This document shows, piece by piece, positions 17,140 to 25,527 of a stretch of 64,000 nucleotides of DNA. A program made the translations under genes and the position numbers. The notes beneath the pieces were generated by a model. The model was not told where the DNA came from. It saw only the letters and a program-made list of their open reading frames with translations, and did no database searches. This DNA is from Lactobacillus xylocopicola. Lineage in GTDB: Bacteria > Bacillota > Bacilli > Lactobacillales > Lactobacillaceae. Numbering within the stretch: the first letter of the stretch is position 1; each line of letters starts with the position of its first letter. The stretch lies in the NCBI RefSeq assembly GCF_033096005.1, contig NZ_AP026803.1:124001-188000 (forward strand), given 5' to 3'.

Positions 17140-17145
17140 TATAAT
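17140..17145 (+). promoter_or_regulatory. -10 box of ddl
   Basis: TATAAT 31 bases before the start codon; no clear -35 box. Confidence 0.6.
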
Positions 17146-17176
17146 AAAAAAAGCTAAAACATATGAGGTAGAAACA

Positions 17177-18265
17177 ATGACTAGGAAAACACAGGTTGGT
17201 CTTATTTTTGGTGGTAATTCATCTGAGTATGAAGTTTCAATTATGTCGGGCCACAACATTTATAGTGCGATCGATAAAAACAAGTTTGAAGTTCATCCGA
17301 TTTGGATTACTAATTCAGGCTATATTGCTAGCGAAGAGGATGCATTCAAGGTACTTGAAAATCCGCAGTACACGGTTAAAAATCCCCATCAGGCAGCTAA
17401 TATCGCCAACTTGGTGGAGTTAGCCAACTTGGCTGAAATTGATGTTTTCTTTCCGATTGTTCACGGCAATCTAGGCGAAGATGGCAGTTTGCAAGGCCTT
17501 TTTCGCGTGCTGGACAAGGCCTTTGTCGGTGATGATGTATTGTCTGCCGCGGTAACGATGGATAAGGAATTCACTAAAATTCTGGCCCAACGAGTTGGTG
17601 TGCCTGTAGCGAATTGGATTGCGATTAAACGGTTTGAATATGAAGATCCAAGCAATGATCACGATGCGTATGCTAAAGTTAGTGCCAAATTAGGTAATGA
17701 CCTCTTTGTTAAGCCTGCTAACCAAGGCTCGTCCGTTGGCGTACACCATGTAACTACTGCCAAGGAGTATGAAGCAGCTTTGGCTGATGCATTTAGATAT
17801 GACGACAAGGTTTTGGTCGAAGAGACTATCCACGGCACTGAAGTTGAGACTGCGGTGTTGGGCAATGACCAACCGCAAGTTTCAGGGGTGGGTCAAATTA
17901 TCAACGCTGAGGGTACTTTTTACAGTTATGAAAACAAGTACGATGAAAATTCAACTACAACTTTGCAGATTCCGGCTGCTATTCCGCCCGAGATTGCAGA
18001 GCAGGTTAGGACCAATGCCCTGAAAATTTACCAGGTAACAGAGTGTAGTGGGTTTGCGCGAATTGATTCGACGTTGCGTGCAAGCGATCAGAAGGTTATC
18101 TTGACCGAGGTCAATGCCCTGCCAGGATTTACTAATATCAGCATGTATCCTAAACTTTTTGAGCAAGTAGGTATTTCCTATACCGCTTTGATTACCAAAC
18201 TGATTGAATTGGGATTAGAGCGATATGAGCATAAACAGACCTTGTTGCACAAGATTGGTCAATAA
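17177..18265 (+). CDS. ddl: D-alanine--D-alanine ligase
   Basis: 362 residues. ATP-grasp motifs are all present: HGNLGEDGSLQGL (96-108), FVKPANQGSSVGV (177-189), VEETIHGTEVE (214-224) and EVNALPGFTNISMYP (311-325). It joins two D-Ala for peptidoglycan precursors in the cytoplasm. At the residue that separates D-Ala-D-Ala from D-Ala-D-Lac ligases the sequence reads YENKY255, a Tyr, which predicts a D-Ala-D-Ala product and vancomycin-sensitive precursors. ATG follows GAGG. A MerR-like gene starts 24 bp after its stop, so the two are probably cotranscribed. Confidence 0.97.
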   Translation: MTRKTQVGLIFGGNSSEYEVSIMSGHNIYSAIDKNKFEVHPIWITNSGYIASEEDAFKVLENPQYTVKNPHQAANIANLVELANLAEIDVFFPIVHGNLGEDGSLQGLFRVLDKAFVGDDVLSAAVTMDKEFTKILAQRVGVPVANWIAIKRFEYEDPSNDHDAYAKVSAKLGNDLFVKPANQGSSVGVHHVTTAKEYEAALADAFRYDDKVLVEETIHGTEVETAVLGNDQPQVSGVGQIINAEGTFYSYENKYDENSTTTLQIPAAIPPEIAEQVRTNALKIYQVTECSGFARIDSTLRASDQKVILTEVNALPGFTNISMYPKLFEQVGISYTALITKLIELGLERYEHKQTLLHKIGQ

Positions 18266-18289
18266 CAATGGGTGAGGGAGTATTCTTTT

Positions 18290-19027
18290 ATGACTAGTGA
18301 CAAGCATCATTTTGAAGAATTAACCGCGCCGGCGGCGACTGCCAAAGAGTTGCAGATTAGTGTTGCGACCTTACGTAAGTATTCGCTTATCGTTGAGCGC
18401 GTTACCGGTAAAGCAGATTATTACGTCAGAACCAAGCAGAAAGCCCGGTTATACAGCAAGCAAGACTTGCAGGATTTAAAGGACTTTCATCAGTTGGCTC
18501 AAGAGCATGGTCTAACCTTGCAAGAGGCGGCCCAGCAAGTTTTTGCAGTTAGTGACCAGAATACAAAAACTGAAGCTGAAGACAAGGGCGCAAAACAGGA
18601 AGTAATGTCGACACCGCAAATGACCAAATTGCTTAATGCCTTCCAACAAACAATTGAGCAGCAAAATACGGAACTGGCTAATTTGCACCAGCAGTTAGAC
18701 CGGATTGAAAAGCAAAATCAAGAACTCCTTGAAAACCAGCAAACTGCCGTTGATTCAGAAAAGTTGGCTGCCCTGCCGGATATTTCGGGGATTGTGAGTG
18801 AAACCGGCCTTGAGGCTGAAGTGCCAGTAGAGCGGCCGCTGACTGCAACCGAGAAGCGGGCTCAAGTTATGCAAGACGAACAAAAGCCTAGCGACCAAGT
18901 ACACGAAGAAATTTTGTCTAAGGCCAAGGAAAATGCTGAAAAAATTGCTAATGACCACCGAACTTTAGCGGATATGCAGGTAGAACCAACAAAGCAGCAT
19001 TGGTGGCATCGCTTTATTGATATGTAA
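18290..19027 (+). CDS. MerR-like HTH protein with coiled coil
   Basis: 245 residues from the ATG at 18290, placed 9 bases after GGGAG; an upstream in-frame GTG at 18272 precedes that site and is rejected. An N-terminal MerR-type helix-turn-helix is visible (ATAKELQISVATLRKYSLIVE...ARLYSKQDLQDLKDF, about 15-70). Residues about 110-160 form a Gln/Glu-rich coiled coil (QQTIEQQNTELANLHQQLDR...QNQELLENQQ). The rest is charged and ends in HWWHRFIDM, perhaps a membrane-touching amphipathic tail. The layout resembles RacA or DNA-anchoring proteins more than a classical regulator. Function unknown. Confidence 0.8.
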   Translation: MTSDKHHFEELTAPAATAKELQISVATLRKYSLIVERVTGKADYYVRTKQKARLYSKQDLQDLKDFHQLAQEHGLTLQEAAQQVFAVSDQNTKTEAEDKGAKQEVMSTPQMTKLLNAFQQTIEQQNTELANLHQQLDRIEKQNQELLENQQTAVDSEKLAALPDISGIVSETGLEAEVPVERPLTATEKRAQVMQDEQKPSDQVHEEILSKAKENAEKIANDHRTLADMQVEPTKQHWWHRFIDM

Positions 19028-19028
19028 A

Positions 19029-19060
19029 TGAAAACGACTTTTAATAAAAGTCGTCTTTTT
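19029..19060 (+). terminator. Terminator after the MerR-like gene
   Basis: Stem ACGACTTTT / AAAAGTCGT with a 3-base loop and a CTTTTT tail. Confidence 0.85.
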
Positions 19061-19137
19061 GATGAAATTTAAGTAAATTTTTAAGGAAGTGGACCTACTT
19101 TTGGGGTACAGTAAACAGAAGAGATCGGACTGATGAA

Positions 19138-20247
19138 ATGAACAAGATTAAGCATCGCCATTTGCTTGCACTAGTTGTGGCCGTTATTGGACTGGTGTTA
19201 ACAGCCGGGACTTACTTTGCCACTAATATTTATGTCAAAGATGATGTGGCGGTTATTACCGACAAGACAATCAAAGATACACTGGTGGAAAAAAGTACAG
19301 ATGTCTATGGTAATAAGGATGAAACCAGAAAACAAGTCTTACACTTAAAGGTCTTATCAGGAGAGCACCAGGGTCGGCACTTTACGACGCAAAACTTTTA
19401 CTATCCGTCCCAGCTAGTAACGCAAAAATATCGAGCGGGTCAGCGGATTTTTGTTAATATCAAAAAAGGTGAACCCGCCATCCAAAATCCGAAACGAGAC
19501 TGGGTATTGGTGCTGGCGCTGACCGTTACAGCGGCTTTATTAATTGCCGTTTCAGGCAAAAAAGCGCTCGGTCTAATTGCTTCTATGACGCTGAGCTGGG
19601 TGCTCTTCTACCTGGTTATTATGCTGAACATTAAATTAAACGGTTCTTACATTGTCTTACTATTTGGTGTTGCCGATGTGGTCTTCTCCTTCTTCAGTCT
19701 ACTGCTGGTACAGGGCTTTAATCGCAAGATGCTGGCAACCTGGGCCGCGACCCTGCTGGGGGTGTTTGTGTCGTTTGTTTTGTGTTATGTGATTATGCGC
19801 CTGACGGGCGAGTCTGAAATCAAGTATGAGACAGGTGACTATGCTACCCAAGATCCGCGCGGGATCTTCTTAGCCCAAACGCTATTGGGTATACTGGGTG
19901 CGGTTATGGATGAGGCAACGGATATCGTTTCCAGTCTGTATGAGTTAGTCCAGACTACGACAGACCTGACTGCCAAGCAATTAATTAATAGTGGGCGGAC
20001 CATGGGGCAAGAGATCATGGGTCCGCTAATCAATGTTTTAGTGTTGATTTTTATGTCGGAAGCTTTGCCGCAGACAATTATTTATTTGCGCGATAATAAC
20101 AGCCTTAAATCGGCCTTTGGTTTTACGTTGTCATTAGGGGTCACCCAGAGTGTTATTTCTGCCATTGGGATTGTTTTGACCGTGGTCTTTGCGACGGGTT
20201 GCAGTCTTTGGTTTTTGGAAAATAAACCAGCAAAGGTGGGTGAATAA
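19138..20247 (+). CDS. YibE/F-like membrane protein, large subunit
   Basis: 369 residues. One N-terminal helix (about 8-30), an extracytoplasmic beta-rich domain to about residue 118, then seven or so helices. The segment LGILGAVMDEATDIVSSLYEL (about 255-275) with its acidic pair inside a membrane region is the YibE/F signature. The family is found as adjacent pairs in low-GC Gram-positives; function unknown, transport suspected. One base separates its stop from the start of the partner gene, and an esterase gene overlaps the partner, making a three-gene operon. Confidence 0.88.
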   Translation: MNKIKHRHLLALVVAVIGLVLTAGTYFATNIYVKDDVAVITDKTIKDTLVEKSTDVYGNKDETRKQVLHLKVLSGEHQGRHFTTQNFYYPSQLVTQKYRAGQRIFVNIKKGEPAIQNPKRDWVLVLALTVTAALLIAVSGKKALGLIASMTLSWVLFYLVIMLNIKLNGSYIVLLFGVADVVFSFFSLLLVQGFNRKMLATWAATLLGVFVSFVLCYVIMRLTGESEIKYETGDYATQDPRGIFLAQTLLGILGAVMDEATDIVSSLYELVQTTTDLTAKQLINSGRTMGQEIMGPLINVLVLIFMSEALPQTIIYLRDNNSLKSAFGFTLSLGVTQSVISAIGIVLTVVFATGCSLWFLENKPAKVGE

Positions 20248-20248
20248 A

Positions 20249-21010
20249 ATGAGCACGTTAACAGCCTTATTAATTGTCCTAGCCGTCTTGATGGCTGTGG
20301 TTGGTGGTGAAACTGGAATTCGCAGTTTTTTCAGTGTCTTGATTAATACTTTACTACTAATTTTATTGGCCGTTTTTATTTCTTGGGGAATCAGTATTCC
20401 CATTCTCATTCTAATTTTTATTCCGCTAAAGCTGGTGACGATAATCTTCTTAGGTACACATGACTATCTAGTTGCCAAAAATTCCTTTTTTTCGGCATTG
20501 TGGATTTGCTTGACGGTCAGTGTACTGATTCTGGGCTTTGAGTGGTTGGCTCAAGCGGCCGGTTTGGGACCGGAGGCCGGTGAAATGCTGGTGGGCTTAT
20601 CACAGATGCCAGGCCTTAGTTATCCCTTGATTGCAGTTGCGGTGGCAATTTTTTCAATGCTCGGTGCGGTTGCGGAGGCAGCCGTCGCAATGAGTTCGGG
20701 TTTGCTTGAAATCAAGAAGCACAAGCCGGAGATTTCGACTGCAGAATTACGGGCAAGTGGAGTTAAGATTGGCGATGACGTTTTGGGCACGGCCATGAAT
20801 ACGATTTTGTTTGGGATGTTTGGCAGCTTCTTATCGCTGTTTTTATGGTATATCCGCTTAAACTATACCTTGGGTGAGGTTTTGAACGAAAAAATGTTTG
20901 TTAATGAAGCGCTAATTATCTTGTATTCACTCATTGGTGTATTATTAACAGTACCATTATCAACCGCCTTGATCACAAGAGCAATGGCAAAAAATAAGGT
21001 GAAAAAATGA
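20249..21010 (+). CDS. YibE/F-like membrane protein, second subunit
   Basis: 253 residues from the ATG at 20249, which follows AAAGGTGGGTG inside the end of the previous gene; the frame is open further upstream but that part overlaps the neighbour. About seven helices. FSMLGAVAEAAVAMSSGLLEI repeats the YibE/F acidic-helix pattern of its neighbour with one fewer acidic residue, so the two probably form a heteromeric membrane complex. Its stop overlaps the start of the esterase gene (ATGA). Confidence 0.87.
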   Translation: MSTLTALLIVLAVLMAVVGGETGIRSFFSVLINTLLLILLAVFISWGISIPILILIFIPLKLVTIIFLGTHDYLVAKNSFFSALWICLTVSVLILGFEWLAQAAGLGPEAGEMLVGLSQMPGLSYPLIAVAVAIFSMLGAVAEAAVAMSSGLLEIKKHKPEISTAELRASGVKIGDDVLGTAMNTILFGMFGSFLSLFLWYIRLNYTLGEVLNEKMFVNEALIILYSLIGVLLTVPLSTALITRAMAKNKVKK

Positions 21011-21822
21011 AAGTAACAGATTTAACATTAACTAACTTTAATGGACGTAAGTTCAAGGTTCATACCTACACTTTGGCGACAATTGGTGACTTGGTTACCC
21101 CCCAGCATCCACTGGCAATTGTGATTCCAGGTGGCAGCTTCGATCACCTCTCCAAGCGAGAGGGCGAACCCGTTGCACTTGCCTTTAACAATTATGGTTT
21201 CAATAGTGTGGTAATGGAATACAACTTGGTGCAGGAAGGAGACATTTACCCTGATGCGGGGCTTGATGTCTTAACGACGATCAAGTATTTCCGCGACCAC
21301 GCCGCAGAATACCAGATTGATCCAGAAAAGATTGTGACCATTGGCTTCTCAGCTGGCGGCCATGTTGCAAGCTTTGCCAATAGCATGGCTAATGCCGCTG
21401 CTTATCAAGAACAGTTTGCCTTTAAGCAAGTAGATGTGTTGCCCAATAAGACCATTTTAGGTTATCCTTTGATTAACTTGGCTAAGTTGGGCTTTGAAGT
21501 TCCGGAAGGAGAAGTGGATCTGGTACCGGAGGATGAATTTATTAAAAACAGCTCGTTAGGGGTCACAAGTGACACACCGGCGACCTTCATCTTTCATGCT
21601 TGGGATGATCCAATTGTTTTAGTCACTAATACGTTGGAATATGTCACTGCTCTCCATGACCAAAACGTACCGTGCGAGGTTCATCTCTTTAACCGGGGCG
21701 GCCATGGTTTTTCGCTTGGCCGCACGGATATGGTCGTTAAGGGACAGGAGTGGCAAGATAATCCGCATGCCGCCCACTGGTTTGACCTGGCCCAAGAATG
21801 GCTGGCCAGCGAGTGGCAGTGA
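21007..21822 (+). CDS. Alpha/beta hydrolase, esterase/lipase type
   Basis: 271 residues, cytoplasmic. The oxyanion motif IPGGSFDHLS (40-49), nucleophile elbow GFS115AGG, Asp200 or Asp201 in FHAWDDP and His233 in GGHGFSLG form a complete Ser-Asp-His triad of the BD-FAE or acetyl-esterase type. It probably cleaves small acyl or acetylated sugar esters. Its start overlaps the stop of the preceding YibE/F gene, so it belongs to that operon, though how the functions are linked is unclear. Confidence 0.9.
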   Translation: MKVTDLTLTNFNGRKFKVHTYTLATIGDLVTPQHPLAIVIPGGSFDHLSKREGEPVALAFNNYGFNSVVMEYNLVQEGDIYPDAGLDVLTTIKYFRDHAAEYQIDPEKIVTIGFSAGGHVASFANSMANAAAYQEQFAFKQVDVLPNKTILGYPLINLAKLGFEVPEGEVDLVPEDEFIKNSSLGVTSDTPATFIFHAWDDPIVLVTNTLEYVTALHDQNVPCEVHLFNRGGHGFSLGRTDMVVKGQEWQDNPHAAHWFDLAQEWLASEWQ

Positions 21823-21849
21823 GAAAGGTGCACTGATAAATAGTTGAAA

Positions 21850-21885
21850 TCGCAAAAGATAACCGCTGTCCGGTTATCTTTTGTT
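21850..21885 (+). terminator. Terminator of the YibE/F-esterase operon
   Basis: Stem CAAAAGATAACCG / CGGTTATCTTTTG with a short loop; the tail is TTG-rich rather than a clean T run. Confidence 0.75.
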
Positions 21886-21927
21886 GCGTGACTAGTGCTA
21901 GTTTGAAAATCAATTGGATAAAATAAA

Positions 21928-21965
21928 ACCCACCAGGAAGAATTGTCATTGCCTAGTGGGTTTTT
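21928..21965. terminator. Bidirectional terminator after the mgtA-linked small gene
   Basis: Stem AAACCCAC / GTGGGTTT with extra pairing inside and T runs on both strands; on the minus strand it follows the small membrane protein stop at 21968 and thus ends the mgtA operon. Confidence 0.8.
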
Positions 21966-21967
21966 GG

Positions 21968-22123
21968 TTAATTCATGATGGTATCAACCAGCATAAACGC
22001 ACCTGAAGTGGTAAATAAAATTGCTGGTGCAAGCTGTTGATGCAATAACCAGGCGATTCCCAAGCCTATCCATGTTAGTGCAAGTGCGGTTTGGACAGGG
22101 TAAGTAATAGTTTTTCTTTTCAT
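21968..22123 (-). CDS. Small hydrophobic protein overlapping the end of mgtA
   Basis: A 51-codon frame on the minus strand, ATG at 22123 to TAA at 21968. Its ATG overlaps the mgtA stop as ATGA, so it is translationally coupled, and the operon terminator follows at once. The product has a basic start (MKRKTITYP) and one long or two short hydrophobic stretches (TALALTWIGLGIAWLL, then PAILFTTSGAFML). It could be a small membrane partner of the P-type ATPase, as known for small proteins beside other Mg and K pumps; that is inference. It is not a known family to me. Confidence 0.65.
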   Translation of the reverse strand: MKRKTITYPVQTALALTWIGLGIAWLLHQQLAPAILFTTSGAFMLVDTIMN

Positions 22124-24699
22124 AATAATGCTCCTGTTTTGTTAATGTACCAGCGTTTGACGATGGTGACTAGGATAATGTAAGCAAGGCAGGTAACTGT
22201 CAGTAGGCACCAGAAACTAGCGGGTAAGGGGGACAACTGCAAGAACTGGCCAATTACTGTGAACGGCAGAACGGAACCGAAGACCAAGGCAAGTGAGGTT
22301 ACCAAGGTGACGAGGCCAGCAGCGCGGCTTTGGATAAAGGGGATTTTTTCCGTGCGCAAAACGTGCAAGACCAGTGTCTGCGTCCAGAGCGACTCGACAA
22401 ACCAACCGCTATTAAAGAGCTTGATGAAGTTTTGCTGCATAGTTCCTGAGGTTGCTCCGTAGCCATGTCCAATCACGGCTGGACAGATGATAAAATACAT
22501 TGCTAAATAGGTGGTAATGTCAAAGACGGAACTAGTTGGACCAATATATTTCATGAAACTGGCAATGCTTTTAGCCTCCCATTTGCGCGGAACTTTTAGG
22601 TATTCGGGATCCATGTTGTCCCAGGGAATCGAGAGACAGGATAGATCATAGACCAAGTTGAGAAATAGTAATTGCATTGGCTGCATGGGTAGAAAGGGGA
22701 GAAATGCGCTGGCACATAAAACCGACAATACGTTACCAAAGTTAGAAGAGCAAGTTGCCTTGATATATTTCATAATATTGCCAAAGGTTTGTCGTCCGAC
22801 CACAACGCCCCGTTCTAAGATCATTAAATCTTTTTGGAGTAAGACAATCGATGGTGCATCATTAATTCCATCACCTAAGAAGCCGACCACGTGACCATTA
22901 TCACGGAGAGTCTTAACGATCAGTGCCTTCTGCTCGGGAGAGACTTTGACAAAAACGTTGCTGCTTTCGACTGCCTGACCTAATTCATGTGGACTGAAAC
23001 TTTGGATGTCCCGTCCAGTGATAATATTGGTGACGTCGAAGCCAATGTTGCGGCACACGGCCTCTGTAACTGGGAGACTATCGCCAGTGATGATTTTAAC
23101 TTTGGTTCCGTGTTCAGCTAACGCCTTAATGGCTTTGGCCGCGGTGTTTTTGGGTGGATCCAGAAAAGCTAGATATCCTAAGAAGATCATATTAGTTTCA
23201 TCGGTTGTGGATAATTCATCACCTGCACTTGGCTGAGGATTATTTTTGATGGCCAGACCTAAAACTCGTAACCCGTCCTGATTTAAATCGGCTACCTGCT
23301 GCAAAATATTTTTCTTCCAGTCCTTGGTCAGGATTTCTTCTTGGCCGTGTGACAATACGCGATTAGACACTGAGAGCATTTCCTCGATTGCTCCTTTGGT
23401 GACCATTTGTACCAATCCATCAGCTGTTTCTACGATTGTGCTCATTCGGCGCCGGGAAAAATCGAAAGGCAATTCATCAATTTTTTCGTATTGCCGATCG
23501 TCAATTTTTAGTTCGCTTGCAGCCGCTTTAATAACTGCCTGGTCCATTAAATTTTTCAGGCCAGTTTGAAACCGACTATTTAAATACGCATATTTTAGAA
23601 CCTGGTCTTCTTCCTGATGATTGACGTTATAATGATACTCTAAAATGATCTTGTCTTGGGTTAAGGTACCAGTTTTATCGGTACACAATACGTCCATGGC
23701 TCCAAAATTTTGGATTGAATTAACATTTTTTACAATGGTGCCACCCTTTGACATGCGCAAAGCTCCCCGCACTAAGTTGGTCGTTACAATTACCGGGAGC
23801 ATTTCGGGGGTCAAGCCTACTGCGGTTGAAAGTCCAAATAACAATGCTTGCCCCCAATCGCCTTTGGTTAGACCATTCAGAATACAGACAATCGGGGCCA
23901 TCACTGCCATGAAGCGAATGAGTAGCCATGACGTCTTGCTGATTCCCAGGTCAAAGTTAGTGGGGGTGGGTTTATTATTGGTGATGCTTTGGGTAACTTG
24001 TCCGAAACGGGTATTTTGTCCAACCGCGATCACTAGACCGGTTGCTGTCCCACTGACGACGTTACTCCCCATAAAGGCGAGTGTCGGATAATCGGTTATG
24101 TCTTCATAGCTGCCCTGCTGGTGTTTAGCACGTTTTTCAACGGGGTAACTTTCTCCCGTCAGCGCAGCCTGAGAAATGAACAAGTCCCGAGTGTTGATCA
24201 GCCGGATATCAGCCGGAATCATATCACCCGCCGATAGCTTGACTAAGTCACCAACAACTAAGTCTTCGAGCAGAATTTCCTGGAGCTCGCCATCACGATA
24301 TACATCGGCTTTCACTTTGACCAATAATTGAAGCTTGTCAGCGGCATTGTTGGATTTAACTGTCTGAATTAAGGACATAACCCCACTGGTCAAAACCATG
24401 ATTGAAATAATGATTGTCCCCGTTAGATCACGATCGGCTGGAGCACTCCAGAGATAATCGGTACAGAATGAGATTATCCCTAACACGGTTAATACAAGCG
24501 TAAACGGGGTGACAAAGGCTTGTAAAAATTGGACGGATAAGGGCGTTTTGCGCCGGTAAGCAAGTTTGTTGCTGCCGTACTTTTTACGGTGTTCGGCTAG
24601 GTCTTGTCGTCTGAGCCCGCCAGGCCCAGAAGCAAATACCTTTAATGCCAACTGCGGGGCTTGTTGGGCGACTCTGTTGTAATCTTCTGTCTTATACAT
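22120..24699 (-). CDS. mgtA: Magnesium-translocating P-type ATPase
   Basis: 859 residues from the ATG at 24699, which follows GGAGG; the frame is open seven codons further but that ATG-less part contains the ribosome site. Type IIIB P-type ATPase: actuator motif TGESYPVEKRA, phosphorylation site CTD341KTGTLTQDK, GDGINDAPS hinge, NYGSNKLA-like N-terminus, and about ten helices. It imports Mg2+ across the cytoplasmic membrane. An M-box riboswitch precedes it, so it is predicted to be switched on when Mg2+ is low. A 51-codon gene overlaps its stop. Confidence 0.96.
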   Translation of the reverse strand: MYKTEDYNRVAQQAPQLALKVFASGPGGLRRQDLAEHRKKYGSNKLAYRRKTPLSVQFLQAFVTPFTLVLTVLGIISFCTDYLWSAPADRDLTGTIIISIMVLTSGVMSLIQTVKSNNAADKLQLLVKVKADVYRDGELQEILLEDLVVGDLVKLSAGDMIPADIRLINTRDLFISQAALTGESYPVEKRAKHQQGSYEDITDYPTLAFMGSNVVSGTATGLVIAVGQNTRFGQVTQSITNNKPTPTNFDLGISKTSWLLIRFMAVMAPIVCILNGLTKGDWGQALLFGLSTAVGLTPEMLPVIVTTNLVRGALRMSKGGTIVKNVNSIQNFGAMDVLCTDKTGTLTQDKIILEYHYNVNHQEEDQVLKYAYLNSRFQTGLKNLMDQAVIKAAASELKIDDRQYEKIDELPFDFSRRRMSTIVETADGLVQMVTKGAIEEMLSVSNRVLSHGQEEILTKDWKKNILQQVADLNQDGLRVLGLAIKNNPQPSAGDELSTTDETNMIFLGYLAFLDPPKNTAAKAIKALAEHGTKVKIITGDSLPVTEAVCRNIGFDVTNIITGRDIQSFSPHELGQAVESSNVFVKVSPEQKALIVKTLRDNGHVVGFLGDGINDAPSIVLLQKDLMILERGVVVGRQTFGNIMKYIKATCSSNFGNVLSVLCASAFLPFLPMQPMQLLFLNLVYDLSCLSIPWDNMDPEYLKVPRKWEAKSIASFMKYIGPTSSVFDITTYLAMYFIICPAVIGHGYGATSGTMQQNFIKLFNSGWFVESLWTQTLVLHVLRTEKIPFIQSRAAGLVTLVTSLALVFGSVLPFTVIGQFLQLSPLPASFWCLLTVTCLAYIILVTIVKRWYINKTGALL

Positions 24700-24766
24700 A
24701 ATAAAAAAACCTCCTGACAATTAAGTCAAAGAGGTTCCTACAAAAAGCCGCAATTATAAATACAGC

Positions 24767-24965
24767 AACAAAAATGCCGCGAATAAATCGCGGCTCCCTA
24801 AAATAAATCTTGTTATTTTAGCACTACCCGGCGTAAAGACGTCAGTCATTAGCTACTTGGGAAATAACCTTCGTTCGGTTATTTCTGTCCTATACATTGG
24901 CGTTTCGCAACGTTTCTGTACAGTAGCTTATGTCCGTGTAGGAGCCTCGTATATTAAATCAACGT
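24767..24965 (-). promoter_or_regulatory. M-box (Mg2+-sensing) riboswitch with terminator, upstream of mgtA
   Basis: On the minus strand the leader contains TACGAGGCTCCTACA (the conserved M-box start, near 24955-24940), then a hairpin region AAATAACCGAACGAAGGTTATTT, then GCCGGGTAGTGCTAAAA and TAGGGAGCC, all as in ykoK/M-box leaders. The expression platform is a strong terminator GCCGCGA / TCGCGGC followed by ATTTTT (about 24793-24767). High Mg2+ should allow termination. Position before a Mg2+ transporter supports the call. Confidence 0.93.
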
Positions 24966-24969
24966 TGTG

Positions 24970-24998
24970 AATTTACCATGCCAATTAGTTAATGTCAA
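24970..24998 (-). promoter_or_regulatory. Promoter of the mgtA operon
   Basis: Minus strand TTGACA (24998-24993), 17-base spacer, TAAATT (24975-24970). It lies just before the M-box, and only about 20 bases from the IS30 remnant. Confidence 0.75.
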
Positions 24999-25020
24999 GG
25001 AAGAATTATAATTAAATTGA

Positions 25021-25455
25021 AAATTGCAATTTTAAGTTGAACACCTTACTTGATTTGATAGATGCAATCTAATCTTCTCTTCTCTCATATAATTCATCGG
25101 GTGTGTGGTAGGCTAAGATTTTGCGCTGCTTGGGCATCATAGCGGTGCCGTTAACCATGGTATAAAGAAATTTGGCTCCGTTCAAGCTCATATTTCACGG
25201 TTGTGGGCGAACAAGTAAGACTAGCGGCAATTTGACGCAGGGACTGGCCCTGCTGGCGCAAGACTTGGATAAGCACGCGGTCTTGCCAAGCAAGATGTTG
25301 GCCCTTTTGGTGAGCAGATATGGTAGAATTAAGCGAGTTCATTGGCAACTTCTTTCTAGAATTTGGTGTGTTAATTACATTCTATCAGAGAAGTCCAATG
25401 GACTTTTTTTCATTTTCTAATCAGGGCAAGTGTTCAACTTCATTTTACAATTTAC
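25021..25455 (-). mobile_element. IS30-family element remnant with internal deletion
   Basis: About 435 bases bounded by similar inverted ends: AAATTGCAATTTTAAGTTGA at the left and, on the other strand, AAATTGTAAAATGAAGTTGA at the right, each continuing into ACAC.T....TGATT. Between them only the two ends of an IS30-type transposase gene remain. No clear target duplication flanks the ends. With both ends intact it might still be moved by a transposase from another copy. Confidence 0.75.
25069..25342 (-). pseudogene. IS30-family transposase, N- and C-terminal fragments only
   Basis: From ATG at 25342 the frame encodes the N-terminal HTH region of IS30 transposases (LRQQGQSLRQIAASLTCSPTTVKYEL) and hits a stop at 25151. 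In another frame, 25158-25069 encodes the typical C-terminus PKQRKILAYHTPDELYE. The catalytic DDE core, roughly 200 residues, is missing at a junction near 25155. Not functional. Confidence 0.8.
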
Positions 25456-25527
25456 CATGATTTTTAAGTTCTTATTTCAATCCACTTGGATTGAAACTAG
25501 CAAAAGATAAATCGTTAACTTTTTGAC

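Larger units (their letters stand above)
16838..17176. other. Intergenic region between flavoprotein 1 and ddl
   Basis: 339 bases without a gene. Besides the cre-like site it holds an inverted repeat with 8-bp arms (GCAATTTT at 16923-16930 and AAAATTGC at 16939-16946) that is a possible regulator site for the divergent flavoprotein gene, and the ddl -10 box at 17140-17145. The stretch 16947-17110 shows nothing else I can interpret. Confidence 0.5.

Noticed and set aside
23645-24091. 148-codon plus-strand frame inside mgtA
   Set aside because: Antisense to conserved P-type ATPase motifs, no ribosome site.
24970-25459. Direct repeat AATTTACCATG at 24970-24980 and 25449-25459 as target duplication of the IS30 remnant
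   Set aside because: The left copy is 40 bases outside the inverted end and forms the -10 region of the mgtA promoter, while the right copy overlaps the other end; it does not flank the element symmetrically.
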